Source of the DNA: Collimonas fungivorans
Lineage (GTDB): Bacteria > Pseudomonadota > Gammaproteobacteria > Burkholderiales > Burkholderiaceae_D
Direction of reading: 5' to 3'
Length of the DNA: 64,000 bases
Assembly: GCF_001584145.1 (NCBI RefSeq)
Contig: NZ_CP013232.1
Span: 4,216,001 to 4,280,000 of the forward strand
The translations under genes were made by a program, and so were the position numbers. The notes beneath the pieces are model-generated. The model made no database searches and was not told the DNA's origin. It was given only the letters and a program-made list of their open reading frames with translations. Below are positions 48,666 through 58,669 of the stretch, piece after piece; position 1 is the first letter of the stretch, and the number at the start of each line of letters is the position of its first letter.

Positions 48666-49883
48666 ATGGATCTCGCTGGTAAAAAAATCGTGCTGGGACT
48701 GACCGGCGGCATCGCCTGCTACAAGGCGGCCGAATTCGCGCGCGCGCTGATCAAGGCCGGCGCTTCGGTGCAAGTGGTGATGACCGCGGCCGCCACCCAC
48801 TTCATCACCCCTGTCACCATGCAGGGCCTGTCCGGCAAGCCGGTGTTCACAGACCAGTGGGATGCGCGCATCGGCAACAACATGCCGCACATCGACCTCA
48901 CCCGCGACGCCGACGCCATCGTGATCGTGCCCTGCTCCGCCGACTGCATCTTCAAGCTGGCGCACGGCGCCTGCGACGACCTGCTGTCCACATTATGCGT
49001 GGCGCGCCCGGCTACGCTGCCCTTGCTGGTGGCGCCGGCGATGAATGTCGAAATGTGGCAAAACGCGGCGACCCAGCGCAACCTGGCGCAGCTGCTGGCG
49101 GACGGCATCCAGCTATTGGGACCGGACGCCGGTGAACAGGCTTGCGGCGAAGTCGGCATGGGCCGCATGCTGGAGGCCCATGAACTGCTGGCAGAAGTGA
49201 TCGCCTCGTTCCAGCCCAAGCTGCTCAAGGGCAAGCGCTTGCTGCTGACCGCCGGCCCGACGTTCGAACCGATCGATCCGGTGCGCGGCATCACCAATCT
49301 TTCGTCCGGAAAAATGGGGTATGCCGTGGCCCGCGCCGCATATGAAGCGGGAGCCGAGGTCACCCTGGTATCGGGCCCGACGGCGCTTGCCGCACCCTAC
49401 GGCGTACGCCGCATCAACGTCCAGACCGCGCAGCAGATGCACGATATCGTGATGGCGCAGCTGGCCGGCGCCAATCAGTGTACCGACAGCCGCACCGATG
49501 TCTTCGTCGCCGTGGCGGCGGTAGCCGACTGGCGGGTAGCCAACGCCAGCCCGCAAAAACTGAAAAAGAACGCCGACGGCAGCGCGCCCGCACTGGTGTT
49601 CGAACAAAACCCCGATATCCTGGCGACAGTTGCAGCTTTGCCGAAAGCACCTTACTGTGTCGGTTTTGCGGCTGAATCGGAAAACCTGCTGCAATATGGC
49701 GAAGCCAAGCGCCTGCGGAAAAACGTGCCGCTGTTGGTCGGCAATATCGGCCACGACACGTTCGGCAAGGACGATAACCAGCTGGTGCTGTTCGACGCCG
49801 ACGGCCACCGCAATTTGCCTCGCGCCGGCAAGCAGGAGCTGGGGCGCCAGCTGATTGCCGCCATCGCCGCGCGCCTGGTTTGA
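48666..49883 (+). CDS. coaBC: Bifunctional phosphopantothenoylcysteine decarboxylase / phosphopantothenate-cysteine ligase
   Basis: Two steps of coenzyme A synthesis. A 405-residue protein: FMN decarboxylase (CoaC) with GLTGGIACYKAAEFARAL, the His in ATHFITPVTMQ-like region, PAMNVEMW and GEVGMGRMLE; then ligase (CoaB) from ~190 with LLTAGPTFEPIDPVRGITNLSSGKMG and the lysine motif VAAVADWRVANASPQKLKK. CAGGAGCAGGT precedes the ATG. Confidence 0.97.
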   Translation: MDLAGKKIVLGLTGGIACYKAAEFARALIKAGASVQVVMTAAATHFITPVTMQGLSGKPVFTDQWDARIGNNMPHIDLTRDADAIVIVPCSADCIFKLAHGACDDLLSTLCVARPATLPLLVAPAMNVEMWQNAATQRNLAQLLADGIQLLGPDAGEQACGEVGMGRMLEAHELLAEVIASFQPKLLKGKRLLLTAGPTFEPIDPVRGITNLSSGKMGYAVARAAYEAGAEVTLVSGPTALAAPYGVRRINVQTAQQMHDIVMAQLAGANQCTDSRTDVFVAVAAVADWRVANASPQKLKKNADGSAPALVFEQNPDILATVAALPKAPYCVGFAAESENLLQYGEAKRLRKNVPLLVGNIGHDTFGKDDNQLVLFDADGHRNLPRAGKQELGRQLIAAIAARLV

Positions 49884-49988
49884 CGGCTTTGCAGCCGGCC
49901 GTTGTATACCGAAAAGCAGCTTCATGAACCGCAGGCAGGACAGCCTGCACCTACTATCATTTCACCTGACAGATTGTTACAAAATTCA

Positions 49989-50438
49989 ATGAATATCATC
50001 GACGTCAAGATTCTCGACCCACGCATGCAAGATCAGCTGCCGGCCTACGCTACCGAAGGCAGCGCCGGCCTCGACCTGCGCGCCTGCCTGGACGCCGCGC
50101 TGACAATCAAACCCGGTGAAACCCACCTGATCCCGACCGGCCTGGCGATCCATATCGGCGACCCGGCTTATGCGGCGATGATCCTGCCGCGCAGCGGTCT
50201 CGGCCACAAACACGGCATCGTGCTGGGGAACCTGGTGGGCCTGATCGACTCTGATTACCAGGGTCAGCTGATGGTTTCCACCTGGAACCGCGGAACGACC
50301 GAATTTACCCTTAACCCGATGGAGCGGCTGGCGCAATTGATCATTGTGCCTGTGGCCCGTGTCCGTTTTAATGTCGTAGCCGATTTCGAGAGCAGCGAAC
50401 GCGGCGCAGGCGGCTTCGGCAGCACCGGAAAACATTGA
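49989..50438 (+). CDS. dut: Deoxyuridine 5'-triphosphate nucleotidohydrolase
   Basis: Hydrolyses dUTP to dUMP, keeping uracil out of DNA. A 149-residue trimeric type enzyme with all five motifs: [36 protein letters not shown] and the C-terminal GAGGFGSTG. The ATG at 49989 fits the family start. Its gene end overlaps or touches the next gene. Confidence 0.97.
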   Translation: MNIIDVKILDPRMQDQLPAYATEGSAGLDLRACLDAALTIKPGETHLIPTGLAIHIGDPAYAAMILPRSGLGHKHGIVLGNLVGLIDSDYQGQLMVSTWNRGTTEFTLNPMERLAQLIIVPVARVRFNVVADFESSERGAGGFGSTGKH

Positions 50439-50449
50439 TGGAGAAACTG

Positions 50450-51532
50450 ATGAGATTGACGCGTAACAATGGATGGCAGGGCGTCAGGCGCTATGCAGCG
50501 CTGGCGCTGCCAGTGCTGTTACTGGCAGCCTGTGCCACACAGGAGTCCGCCACCACCCTGCCGCAAGTCGTGCCAGTCCCTCCCAAGCCAGTGGTCCTGA
50601 CGCCGCCGCCGCAACAGGCGGAATTGAAAGCCTTGATCGGCTTGCAAGACCGCTTGTACGATGTTGCCGCGCCTTTGCTGGTGAACAATGCCCTGCTGTG
50701 CCGGAACAATGCGCGCAACCTGCTGGGCTTCACCGCCAAGACCAAATACTCCTATACCTCCGAGTTCATTGAAGCGGCAAGCGCCCTCGGCCTGAGCGAC
50801 CAGCTGCAAGTGACCGGCGTGCTGGCCGGCAGCGGCGCCGCCAAGGTCGGCCTGCAGCGCGGCGACCTGCTGGTGAGCATCCAGGACAAGCCGGTCCCGG
50901 TCGGCGCCGACGCCGAACGCCAGACGGCCTTGCTGCTCGGACCGCTGGTAAACGGCCGCAACAGCATCAAGGTCATCATTGCCCGCAACGGCGCCAACCA
51001 GACCCTGAACATCCCGCTGACCCGCGCCTGCGCCTTCGGCATCGAACTCGGCAACACCGAGAATGTGATCAGTTATGCCGACGGCCGCCGCGTGCTGATC
51101 AGCAGCGGCATGATGAAATACACCAAGAACGACGACGAGCTGGCTCTGGTGATCGCCAAGGAAATGGCGCATAACACGCTCACGCATCCGTCGCGCCAGC
51201 GCAATACCGCCACCATGACCGGCGTCATCGACAACCTGATCCGCCTGAAACCTGATACCGCGGCCCTGAACGGCATGGCCGGCGTCAAGCCTTATCCGCA
51301 GCAGCTGGATGCAGCGGCCGACAAGCTGTCGCTGTACATGGTTGCCCGCGCCGGCTACAAAGTCGACGACGCCGCGGTTTTCTGGCAACGGCTGGCGACC
51401 AGCTATCCGGCCAGCGTGCTCAACGGTTATACGGCGATACATCCGGGTACCGATTACCGCCTGTCGGCAATCCAGCAGGCGGTTTCGGATATCCAGGCCA
51501 AGCAGGCGACCGGCACCGCCATACAGCCTTAA
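50450..51532 (+). CDS. PDZ-containing M48-like lipoprotein with degenerate zinc motif
   Basis: A 360-residue outer-envelope lipoprotein: signal ALALPVLLLAAC with lipid-modified Cys28. Residues ~115-190 form a PDZ-like domain (VLAGSGAAKVGLQRGDLLVSIQDKPVP). The C-terminal part resembles M48 peptidases, but the zinc helix reads VIAKEMAHNTL: Lys237 replaces the first His of HExxH. SAAADKLSLYMVARAGY matches the downstream ExxAD region as AADKL. So it is probably not a zinc protease. The ATG at 50450 has GGAG upstream; 50438 is also possible. Confidence 0.8.
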   Translation: MRLTRNNGWQGVRRYAALALPVLLLAACATQESATTLPQVVPVPPKPVVLTPPPQQAELKALIGLQDRLYDVAAPLLVNNALLCRNNARNLLGFTAKTKYSYTSEFIEAASALGLSDQLQVTGVLAGSGAAKVGLQRGDLLVSIQDKPVPVGADAERQTALLLGPLVNGRNSIKVIIARNGANQTLNIPLTRACAFGIELGNTENVISYADGRRVLISSGMMKYTKNDDELALVIAKEMAHNTLTHPSRQRNTATMTGVIDNLIRLKPDTAALNGMAGVKPYPQQLDAAADKLSLYMVARAGYKVDDAAVFWQRLATSYPASVLNGYTAIHPGTDYRLSAIQQAVSDIQAKQATGTAIQP

Positions 51533-51597
51533 ACAAGCTCCATCGCGTTGCAGTTCAGCGATGGAGCGCCGCCCGATCCTCACAATGCGGCAGCCAT

Positions 51598-51637
51598 AAA
51601 AAAAGCCTGAATCACTTGCGTGCATTCAGGCTTTTTA
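51598..51637. terminator. Bidirectional intrinsic terminator between the M48-like gene and clpA
   Basis: AAAGCCTGAAT pairs with ATTCAGGCTTT around an 11-nt loop, with A and T runs outside. A second stem without a T run (GCTCCATCGC / GCGATGGAGC, 51537-51567) lies just before it. Confidence 0.88.
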
Positions 51638-51672
51638 ACGCGCCGGGCAAACACCCGGCTGCATTCGCTTCT

Positions 51673-53973
51673 TTATTCGACTTCCACCGTTTCTTCCGGA
51701 GCCGCAGGCGAGGACGAATCCTTTTCTGCAAAGTCCAGGCTGATCAGGTCCTTGTCGTCGAGGTCGACAGTCACGCGGCCGCCGGTCACCAGCTTGCCAA
51801 ACAGCAGCTCGTCGGCCAGCGCCTTGCGGATCATGTCCTGGATCAGGCGTGACATCGGCCGTGCGCCCATCAATGGATCGAAACCCTTCTTTGCCAGGAA
51901 CTTGCGCAAGTTCTCGGTGAAGATCGCTTCCACTTTTTTCTCGTGCAGCTGCTCTTCCAGCTGCATCAGGAACTTGTCGACCACACGCAGGATGACTTCT
52001 TCGTCCAGTGCATGGAAGCTGATGATGGAATCGATGCGGTTGCGGAATTCCGGCGTAAACATACGCTTGATATCCGCCATCTCGTCGCCGGCTTCTTTCT
52101 TGTCGGTGAAACCGATCGAGCGTTTTTGCAGGCTTTCCGCACCGGCATTGGTGGTCATGATAATGATCACATTGCGGAAGTCCGCCTTGCGCCCATTGTT
52201 GTCGGTCAACGCGCCATGATCCATCACTTGCAGCAGGATATTGAAAATGTCCGGATGGGCTTTTTCGATTTCATCCAGCAACAGCACCGCATGCGGCTTC
52301 TTGGTCACGGCTTCGGTCAGCAGGCCGCCCTGGTCGAAACCGACATAACCTGGAGGCGCACCAATCAGGCGGCTCACCGCATGACGCTCCATGTATTCCG
52401 ACATGTCGAAACGGATCAGGTCGATGCCGAGGATGAACGCCAGCTGCTTCGCCACCTCGGTCTTGCCGACGCCGGTCGGACCGGAGAACAGGAAGGAGCC
52501 GATCGGGCGGTCGGTCTTGCCAAGGCCTGCGCGCGCCATCTTGATCGCCGATGCCAAAGCGTCGATGGCCGGATCCTGGCCGAACACCACATTGCGCAAA
52601 TCGCGGTCTATGGTCTGCAGCTTGCTGCGGTCGTCCTGGTTGACCGACTGCGGCGGTATGCGCGCGATCTTGGCGATGATGTCCTCGATCTCGCCCTTGC
52701 CGATGGTCTTCTTCTGCTTCGACTTCGGCAGGATGCGTTGCGCCGCGCCGGCTTCATCGATCACATCGATGGCCTTGTCCGGCAGATGGCGGTCGTTGAT
52801 GAAACGCGCCGCCAGTTCGGCCGCACTGGTGAGCGCGGACGCCGAATACTTGACGCCGTGATGTTCTTCAAAGCGCGACTTCAAGCCGCGCAGGATCTGC
52901 ACGGTTTGCTCTACCGTCGGTTCGTTAACGTCGATCTTCTGGAACCGGCGCGACAAGGCATGGTCTTTTTCAAACACGCCACGGAACTCGGTGTAAGTGG
53001 TCGCGCCTATGCATTTCAGCTGGCCGCTGGACAATGCCGGCTTCAGCAGGTTGGACGCATCCAGCGTACCGCCGGAAGCCGAACCGGCGCCGATGATGGT
53101 GTGGATTTCGTCAATGAACAAGATACCGTTCGGGCTGTCTTTCAGCTGCTTGAGCACCGCTTTCAGGCGCTGCTCGAAATCGCCGCGGTACTTGGTGCCG
53201 GCCAGCAGCGAACCCATGTCGAGCGAATACACGATCGCATTCTGCAGGATTTCAGGGACGTCGCCCTGGGTGATGCGCCATGCCAGCCCCTCCGCAATCG
53301 CGGTCTTGCCGACGCCGGCTTCGCCGACCAGCAGGGGATTGTTCTTGCGGCGCCGGCACAAGGTCTGGATTACGCGTTCGACCTCATACTCGCGGCCGAT
53401 CAGCGGATCGATCTTGCCTTCGGTCGCCAGCTTGTTCAGGTTTTGCGTGAACTGGTCGAGCGGGCTTTCCTTGGCCTGGCCTTCGGCCTGCACTTCTTCC
53501 GCGCCTTCCGAGGATTTCTGCGCATCGGCCTGCTGGTCCTTGCGCACCCCGTGCGAGATGAAATTCACCACGTCGAGCCGCGTCACGCCTTGCTGGTGCA
53601 GGTAATACACCGCGTGCGAATCCTTTTCGCCGAAGATCGCGACCAGCACATTGGCGCCGGTCACTTCCTTCTTGCCGTTGGAAGCCGATTGCACATGCAT
53701 GATGGCGCGCTGGATGACGCGCTGGAAACCTAAGGTCGGCTGGGTATCCACTTCATTCGAACCCGGCACCGTCGGTGTGTTGTCGCCAATGAAGATGGTC
53801 AGCGTCTTGCGCATATCATCAATGTTGACGGCACACGCACGCAGCACCTCTGCCGCGGACGGGTTATCGAGCAAGGCCAGCAGCAGGTGTTCAACCGTGA
53901 TGAACTCGTGCCGTGCTTGCCGTGCCTCGACAAACGCCATGTGCAAACTTACTTCCAGTTCCTGCGCAATCAT
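51673..53973 (-). CDS. clpA: ATP-dependent Clp protease ATP-binding subunit ClpA
   Basis: AAA+ unfoldase that feeds ClpP. A 766-residue protein: N domain (~1-145), first ATPase with [13 protein letters not shown] and second with [14 protein letters not shown]; the ClpP-binding loop region follows. The ATG at 53973 has GGAGG five bases upstream; an ATG 18 bp earlier is less likely. It overlaps clpS by 4 bp, so adaptor and unfoldase are coupled. clpP is not in the window. Confidence 0.97.
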   Translation of the reverse strand: MIAQELEVSLHMAFVEARQARHEFITVEHLLLALLDNPSAAEVLRACAVNIDDMRKTLTIFIGDNTPTVPGSNEVDTQPTLGFQRVIQRAIMHVQSASNGKKEVTGANVLVAIFGEKDSHAVYYLHQQGVTRLDVVNFISHGVRKDQQADAQKSSEGAEEVQAEGQAKESPLDQFTQNLNKLATEGKIDPLIGREYEVERVIQTLCRRRKNNPLLVGEAGVGKTAIAEGLAWRITQGDVPEILQNAIVYSLDMGSLLAGTKYRGDFEQRLKAVLKQLKDSPNGILFIDEIHTIIGAGSASGGTLDASNLLKPALSSGQLKCIGATTYTEFRGVFEKDHALSRRFQKIDVNEPTVEQTVQILRGLKSRFEEHHGVKYSASALTSAAELAARFINDRHLPDKAIDVIDEAGAAQRILPKSKQKKTIGKGEIEDIIAKIARIPPQSVNQDDRSKLQTIDRDLRNVVFGQDPAIDALASAIKMARAGLGKTDRPIGSFLFSGPTGVGKTEVAKQLAFILGIDLIRFDMSEYMERHAVSRLIGAPPGYVGFDQGGLLTEAVTKKPHAVLLLDEIEKAHPDIFNILLQVMDHGALTDNNGRKADFRNVIIIMTTNAGAESLQKRSIGFTDKKEAGDEMADIKRMFTPEFRNRIDSIISFHALDEEVILRVVDKFLMQLEEQLHEKKVEAIFTENLRKFLAKKGFDPLMGARPMSRLIQDMIRKALADELLFGKLVTGGRVTVDLDDKDLISLDFAEKDSSSPAAPEETVEVE

Positions 53974-54278
53974 GCTTCCTCCATCATGCATTGCAGGGGA
54001 TGCCCTGCTTTGCGTGCGTGCGTTAATACCAGTTCAACCTTGGTGGAAGCGATATCTTTCGGATATACCCCACACATGCCTTTGCCATCGCGATGCACTT
54101 TCAACATTATCTGCGTTGCGGCTTCACGATCCTTGTTGAAATATTCCTGCAGGATGGCGACCACGAACTCCATTGGAGTGTAGTCGTCATTGAGCAAAAA
54201 TACTTGATACATGGGGGGCGGCTTGAGCTTTTGCTCCTGTCGCGTCGTTACTGTCCCGTCTTCGTGCTTGGTTACCAT
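53970..54278 (-). CDS. clpS: ATP-dependent Clp protease adaptor ClpS
   Basis: Adaptor that delivers N-degron substrates to ClpAP. A 102-residue protein: [24 protein letters not shown] holds the N-end binding site (Asn-Asp-Asp), and [17 protein letters not shown] the rest of the pocket. It lies directly before clpA with an ATGA overlap. Confidence 0.97.
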   Translation of the reverse strand: MVTKHEDGTVTTRQEQKLKPPPMYQVFLLNDDYTPMEFVVAILQEYFNKDREAATQIMLKVHRDGKGMCGVYPKDIASTKVELVLTHARKAGHPLQCMMEEA

Positions 54279-54449
54279 GCGCCTATTCTAAAACCTTCCA
54301 ACAAATGCGCAACGCGCGACACAGAATAAAAGATGACTTATAACGATATTACGCGTTTTCCGATTGCTATGCAGATGACGATAGAAGAGATTAAATCAAG
54401 AGCAAAAAAACGGCCAAAACCAGAAATTTAATTGCATAAAGGAAATTAC

Positions 54450-54605
54450 TTGACTTTTTTATTTTTTGCGCAAAGAATGACATTCATTGGTGAGCGTGTT
54501 TCTGCTTATTAATAGAAGTGAGCAAGTTCTAGAAGGGGCAGCGTTACGCGAGGCTTCTTGCTTTTACGGCTCGTGTGATTGTTATTATTTGAAAGACGCT
54601 ATTTT
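54450..54605 (+). promoter_or_regulatory. Probable promoter and long 5' leader of the cold-shock gene
   Basis: TTGACT (54450-54455), a 17-bp spacer and AAGAAT (54473-54478) form a plausible sigma-70 promoter. It leaves a leader of ~120 nt before the cspA-like ATG, as is usual for cold-shock mRNAs whose leader folds with temperature. The 327-bp clpS-cspA gap otherwise shows no gene. Confidence 0.45.
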
Positions 54606-54809
54606 ATGGCAACAGGTACAGTCAAGTGGTTCAACGATTCTAAGGGCTTCGGCTTTATCACTCCGGATGACGGCGGTGAAGATTTGTTTGCACACTTTTC
54701 CGCAATCCAGATGAACGGCTTCAAGACCCTTAAAGAAGGTCAAAAAGTCCAGTTCGAAGTCACGCAAGGCCCTAAAGGCAAGCAAGCTTCTAACATCCAA
54801 GCTCCTTAA
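54606..54809 (+). CDS. Cold-shock protein, CspA family
   Basis: A 67-residue single cold-shock domain: [18 protein letters not shown] with RNP1 (KGFGFI) and RNP2 (DLFAHFS). It binds RNA or single-stranded DNA as a chaperone. The ATG at 54606 matches the family start. It is divergent from clpS and followed by a terminator. Confidence 0.96.
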   Translation: MATGTVKWFNDSKGFGFITPDDGGEDLFAHFSAIQMNGFKTLKEGQKVQFEVTQGPKGKQASNIQAP

Positions 54810-54840
54810 TTTCGCTCTGCGTGATTAAGCGGCTTTTGTG

Positions 54841-54868
54841 AAAAACCTCACCGCGGTGAGGTTTTTTT
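54841..54868 (+). terminator. Intrinsic terminator of the cold-shock gene
   Basis: AAAAACCTCACCGC / GCGGTGAGGTTTTTTT, a tight stem with seven T. Confidence 0.92.
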
Positions 54869-54893
54869 ATGGGCACAGCCCGCAAGCGGCACG

Positions 54894-54925
54894 AAAAAAA
54901 AGCCAGGACATGTCCTGGCTTTTTT
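54894..54925. terminator. Bidirectional terminator, chiefly for icd
   Basis: AAGCCAGGACA / TGTCCTGGCTT with eight A before and six T after; it lies 15 bp past the icd stop on the minus strand. Confidence 0.9.
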
Positions 54926-54940
54926 GTGAAAACAGCAAAA

Positions 54941-56194
54941 TTACATGTTTTCGATCAGCACTTCGCCGAAACCCGAGCAGGAAACCTGGGTGGCGCCTTC
55001 CATCAGGCGCGCAAAGTCGTAGGTGACCTTTTTCGAGGTAATCGACTTTTGCATCGATTCGATGATCAGGTCCGCAGCTTCGACCCAGCCCATATGGCGC
55101 AGCATCATTTCCGCCGACAGGATCAGCGAACCCGGGTTGACGTAGTCCTTGCCTGCATATTTAGGCGCGGTGCCGTGGGTTGCTTCGAACATGGCGACCG
55201 AATCGGACAGATTGGCGCCCGGCGCGATGCCGATGCCGCCGACTTGCGCCGCCAGCGCGTCGGAAATGTAGTCGCCGTTCAAGTTCAGGGTGGCGATTAC
55301 GCTGTATTCGTTCGGACGCAGCAGGATTTGTTGCAGGAATGCATCAGCAATCGAATCCTTGACGATGATTTCGCGGCCGGTCTTCGGATTCTTGAATTTC
55401 GCCCATGGACCGCCGTCGATCAGCTCGGCGCCGAATTCCTTTTGCGCCAGCGCATATGCCCAGTCACGGAAGCCACCTTCGGTGAACTTCATGATGTTGC
55501 CCTTGTGGACAATGGTGACGGACGGCTTGTCGTTGTCGATCGCGTACTGGATCGCCTTGCGCACCAGGCGCTCGGTGCCTTCGCGCGAAACCGGCTTGAC
55601 GCCGATGCCGGAAGTGTCAGGGAAGCGGATCTTCTTGACGCCCATTTCCTTGATCAGGAATTCGATCAGTTTCTTGGCGCCGTCGCTGCCTTCTTGCCAT
55701 TCGATGCCGGCGTAGATGTCTTCCGAGTTTTCGCGGAAAATCACCATGTCGGTTTTTTCTGGCTCACGCACCGGCGAAGGCACGCCCTTGAAATAACGCA
55801 CCGGGCGCAGGCAGACATACAGGTCCAGCTCCTGGCGCAGGGCCACGTTGAGGGAACGGATGCCGCCGCCGACTGGCGTGGTCAATGGGCCCTTGATCGA
55901 AACGACGTAATCCTTGATCGCGGCCAGGGTCTCTTCCGGCAGCCAGACGTCAGGACCGTATACCTTGGTCGACTTTTCGCCGGCGAACACTTCCATCCAG
56001 CTGATCTTGCGCTTGCCTGCATAAGCCTTGGACACGGCGGCGTCCACAACCTTGATCATGACCGGGCTGATATCAACGCCGGTGCCATCGCCTTCGATGT
56101 AAGGAATGATTGGATTGTCAGGGACGTTGATCGAAAAATCGGCGTTGACGGTGATTTTTTTGCCTTCAGCAGGCACTTTGATATGTTGGGACAT
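54941..56194 (-). CDS. icd: Isocitrate dehydrogenase, NADP-dependent
   Basis: TCA-cycle enzyme making 2-oxoglutarate. A 417-residue dimeric enzyme like E. coli Icd (416): [17 protein letters not shown], the phosphorylatable/substrate-binding serine in [23 protein letters not shown] (in pieces), [23 protein letters not shown] and the NADP site [21 protein letters not shown] (in pieces). The ATG at 56194 ([13 protein letters not shown]) follows GGAGATACACAG. The frame is open to 56320 but that part is not family-like. Confidence 0.97.
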   Translation of the reverse strand: MSQHIKVPAEGKKITVNADFSINVPDNPIIPYIEGDGTGVDISPVMIKVVDAAVSKAYAGKRKISWMEVFAGEKSTKVYGPDVWLPEETLAAIKDYVVSIKGPLTTPVGGGIRSLNVALRQELDLYVCLRPVRYFKGVPSPVREPEKTDMVIFRENSEDIYAGIEWQEGSDGAKKLIEFLIKEMGVKKIRFPDTSGIGVKPVSREGTERLVRKAIQYAIDNDKPSVTIVHKGNIMKFTEGGFRDWAYALAQKEFGAELIDGGPWAKFKNPKTGREIIVKDSIADAFLQQILLRPNEYSVIATLNLNGDYISDALAAQVGGIGIAPGANLSDSVAMFEATHGTAPKYAGKDYVNPGSLILSAEMMLRHMGWVEAADLIIESMQKSITSKKVTYDFARLMEGATQVSCSGFGEVLIENM

Positions 56195-56375
56195 TTCTGT
56201 GTATCTCCGGAGTTGAGGAGGTAAAACTACCAGTGCGGTTGGATTTGAAACACGGTTGGTCTTATATAAGACATAAGACAAGCATTCCATATTATGCACT
56301 AGTATTTTACTAGACGCCATGTTTTTGCGACACCGGCGCTGTGCTTCACCCTTGGCGAAGCACTATACTAACGCC

Positions 56376-56960
56376 ATGTCGCTGATTCTATTCAACAAAC
56401 CATTTCAAGTGTTATGCCAGTTTTCAGCCGATCCTGGCGGGGCACATCCCGGCCGCCCTACGCTGGCCGACTATATCAAGATCCCCGATATCTACCCGGC
56501 CGGACGCCTCGATGCCGATAGTGAAGGATTATTGTTACTCACCGATGACGGCCAGCTGCAGCACAACATCAGCCATCCGGCAGTGAAGCAGCCCAAGACC
56601 TACATGGCGCAAGTCGAAGGCCTGCCGACCGAGGTTTTGCTGGAGCGCTTGCGGCATGGCGTCGATCTCGGCGATTTCCGCAGCAAGCCTTGCCAGGCGC
56701 GCCAGATCGAAGAGCCGGACTGGCTGTGGCCGCGCGATCCGCCGATACGCCAGCGCCAGGACAAACCCACCAGCTGGCTGGCGCTGACCCTGACCGAAGG
56801 CAAGAACCGCCAGGTGCGGCGCATGACGGCAGCGGTAGGATTGCCGACCTTGCGCCTGGTGCGGGTGGCGATCGGCCAGGTGTCGCTGCAAAGCCATCCG
56901 CTGTGGCCGGGCGAATCGCTGGCGATAGATCCGGCCGATCTGGTCACCCTGAAAAAGTAG
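56376..56960 (+). CDS. rluE: Pseudouridine synthase, RluE/RsuA type
   Basis: Makes pseudouridine in rRNA; best match is RluE (23S U2457). A 194-residue protein without an S4 domain: [17 protein letters not shown], the catalytic Asp in [29 protein letters not shown], and [23 protein letters not shown]. RluE is the short member, which fits. It is divergent from icd across 181 bp. Confidence 0.88.
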   Translation: MSLILFNKPFQVLCQFSADPGGAHPGRPTLADYIKIPDIYPAGRLDADSEGLLLLTDDGQLQHNISHPAVKQPKTYMAQVEGLPTEVLLERLRHGVDLGDFRSKPCQARQIEEPDWLWPRDPPIRQRQDKPTSWLALTLTEGKNRQVRRMTAAVGLPTLRLVRVAIGQVSLQSHPLWPGESLAIDPADLVTLKK

Positions 56961-57094
56961 CAGTTGATACAAATTGATACAGGTTTCTGGTCTTTTTAAG
57001 AATCGGTGTCAACCATACGTTTCCGGGCGTCGTTAATTGCAGTGATTCAAGTGAATCATCGATTGATTAACTCGCTAACTGAATGGATTTGAAA

Positions 57095-57322
57095 ATGAAA
57101 AAACTGATCGCTGTTCTGATTGCCGGCCTGTTCGCTTCTTCCGTTTTTGCTGCCGATGCAGCTCCTGCTGCTCCAGCAGCACCTGCTGCCGCCGCTGCCG
57201 AAGCTTCGGCGCCTGCTGCAAAGAAGACCACACACAAAGTCAAGAAGGCTAAGAAAGCCGCTAAAGCCAAAGCTGCAAAAGCAGAAGCTCCAGCAGCCGA
57301 CGCTGCTCCTGCTGCGAAGTAA
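57095..57322 (+). CDS. Small exported Ala/Lys-rich protein
   Basis: A 75-residue protein: clear signal peptide MKKLIAVLIAGLFASSVFA, then Ala/Pro-rich (AAPAAPAAPAAAAAEA) and Lys/Ala-rich repeats (KVKKAKKAAKAKAAKAEA). The mature part is low complexity and strongly basic, with an acidic-free tail APAADAAPAAK. Similar short proteins are common in Burkholderiales but have no known role. An ATG at 57083 is also in frame. A terminator follows. Confidence 0.75.
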   Translation: MKKLIAVLIAGLFASSVFAADAAPAAPAAPAAAAAEASAPAAKKTTHKVKKAKKAAKAKAAKAEAPAADAAPAAK

Positions 57323-57341
57323 TTCCAGCATCAGCTTCAGT

Positions 57342-57369
57342 AAAAGGCAGGCGCGTCCTGCCTTTTTTT
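57342..57369 (+). terminator. Intrinsic terminator after the Ala/Lys-rich gene
   Basis: AAAGGCAGG, loop CGCG(T), CCTGCCTTT followed by further T residues. Confidence 0.88.
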
Positions 57370-57460
57370 ACGTCCTGAAACAATTAATATCCGCAGCCGG
57401 CGCCCCTCCAGCGATTTACCTCTCTGTATAATCTCCCGATCCTAAAGGAGCTTTATCGAC

Positions 57461-57922
57461 ATGAGAAAAATCCGCGCCACTTACCTCGCAGCAGCCACCG
57501 CATGCATCGCAATCCTGGCCGCCGCCACGTTGCCGGCAGCAGCGCAAGAAATCCAGCAACTTCCGGTCACTCCCCTGAATATCGGCATCCATGTGATCAA
57601 GGCCGAAGTGGCGCGCAGCGAAGAGCAGCGCGAACAAGGGCTGATGTTCCGCAAGAAAATGGGCGCCAACGAAGGCATGGTGTTTGTATTCGAGACCCCT
57701 GCCGGCATCTGCATGTGGATGAAGAACACCCTGATTCCACTGTCGGTGGCGTTCATCGACGCCAAGGGCGCGATCCTGAATGTCGAGGAAATGAAGGCGC
57801 AGACGCTGGATTCCCATTGCGCCCAGGGCGCGGCGTCTTATGCGCTGGAGATGAATAAAGGCTGGTTCAAGGACAAGAACATCAAGCCGGGCACTGTGAT
57901 CCAAGGCTTGCCGCAACTGTGA
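57461..57922 (+). CDS. DUF192 family exported protein
   Basis: A 153-residue protein with a signal peptide (LAAATACIAILAAATLPAAAQE region). The DUF192 domain shows VARSEEQREQGLMFRKKMGANEGMVFVF, CMWMKNTLIPLSVAFID and YALEMNKGWFKDKNIKPG. Function unknown; the domain is usually periplasmic. AAAGGAG precedes the ATG. Confidence 0.88.
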   Translation: MRKIRATYLAAATACIAILAAATLPAAAQEIQQLPVTPLNIGIHVIKAEVARSEEQREQGLMFRKKMGANEGMVFVFETPAGICMWMKNTLIPLSVAFIDAKGAILNVEEMKAQTLDSHCAQGAASYALEMNKGWFKDKNIKPGTVIQGLPQL

Positions 57923-57974
57923 ACACCTCCGGCGGCGGCCTGAGCAGCTGCCGCCGGGCGATCAAGACAAGACA

Positions 57975-58012
57975 GAAAAACCCTGCATAACGCACGTTAT
58001 GCAGGGTTTTTC
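57975..58012. terminator. Bidirectional terminator between the DUF192 gene and rpsT
   Basis: AAAAACCCTGCATAACG / CGTTATGCAGGGTTTTT, a long perfect stem; the genes on either side converge on it. Confidence 0.92.
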
Positions 58013-58084
58013 TTAAACTATCAACAACTCAGCAAGAAACGCCAGCCGGGCTGACGCTGCTATTGCCAGTTCGCTGCAATTTTA

Positions 58085-58354
58085 TTAAGCAGCCGACAGT
58101 GCTTTCAGAGCAGCGTTCAGACGGCTCTTATGGCGTGCAGCCTTGTTCTTGTGGATGATTTTCTTGTCCGCGATACGATCGATAGTCGATACGGAGTTTT
58201 GCAGGACCAGCGCTGCTGCAGCCTTGTCGCCGCCAGTGATTGCCTTGCGGGCAGCTTTGATTGCTGTGCGCAGGGTCGAACGCTGACTGGAGTTGTGCAG
58301 GTTTTGCTGAACTGCTTGACGAGCACGCTTACGTGCTTGTGCGGTATTTGCCAT
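58085..58354 (-). CDS. rpsT: 30S ribosomal protein S20
   Basis: An 89-residue helical ribosomal protein: [21 protein letters not shown] and [21 protein letters not shown] are diagnostic. It binds 16S rRNA at the bottom of the body. It is divergent from murJ across 315 bp, a gap in which no further gene was seen. Confidence 0.98.
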   Translation of the reverse strand: MANTAQARKRARQAVQQNLHNSSQRSTLRTAIKAARKAITGGDKAAAALVLQNSVSTIDRIADKKIIHKNKAARHKSRLNAALKALSAA

Positions 58355-58669
58355 TTATATTTCCTAAAACGAGGTCGGGAATGCTAACGCGGCAAACCAG
58401 ACCGCGGCGCAGAATTCTGTAAAGCCACGGATTATAACCAGTTTTTGAAGAACAGGCAAATCCCCTCTTGCTTTGGAAGCAATTCTGTCGCAAGAAAGCA
58501 CAGTTGCAAAAATAGTAACTCTATATCATGCTCGCTACGGGAACGTTCCAGCTCGGACTTTATCACAGTCAGTGTTTGCCGGCAGTCAACGAAACCGGCG
58601 CGAACTCCCGCTTTTCCACCTCCTGAGAAAGCTGCGGCAGGCGATCTGCTCCAGCTATAATGCCGCTCC

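Noticed and set aside
51943..53733. Open frame of ~600 codons opposite clpA
   Set aside because: Antisense shadow; clpA motifs on the other strand are intact.
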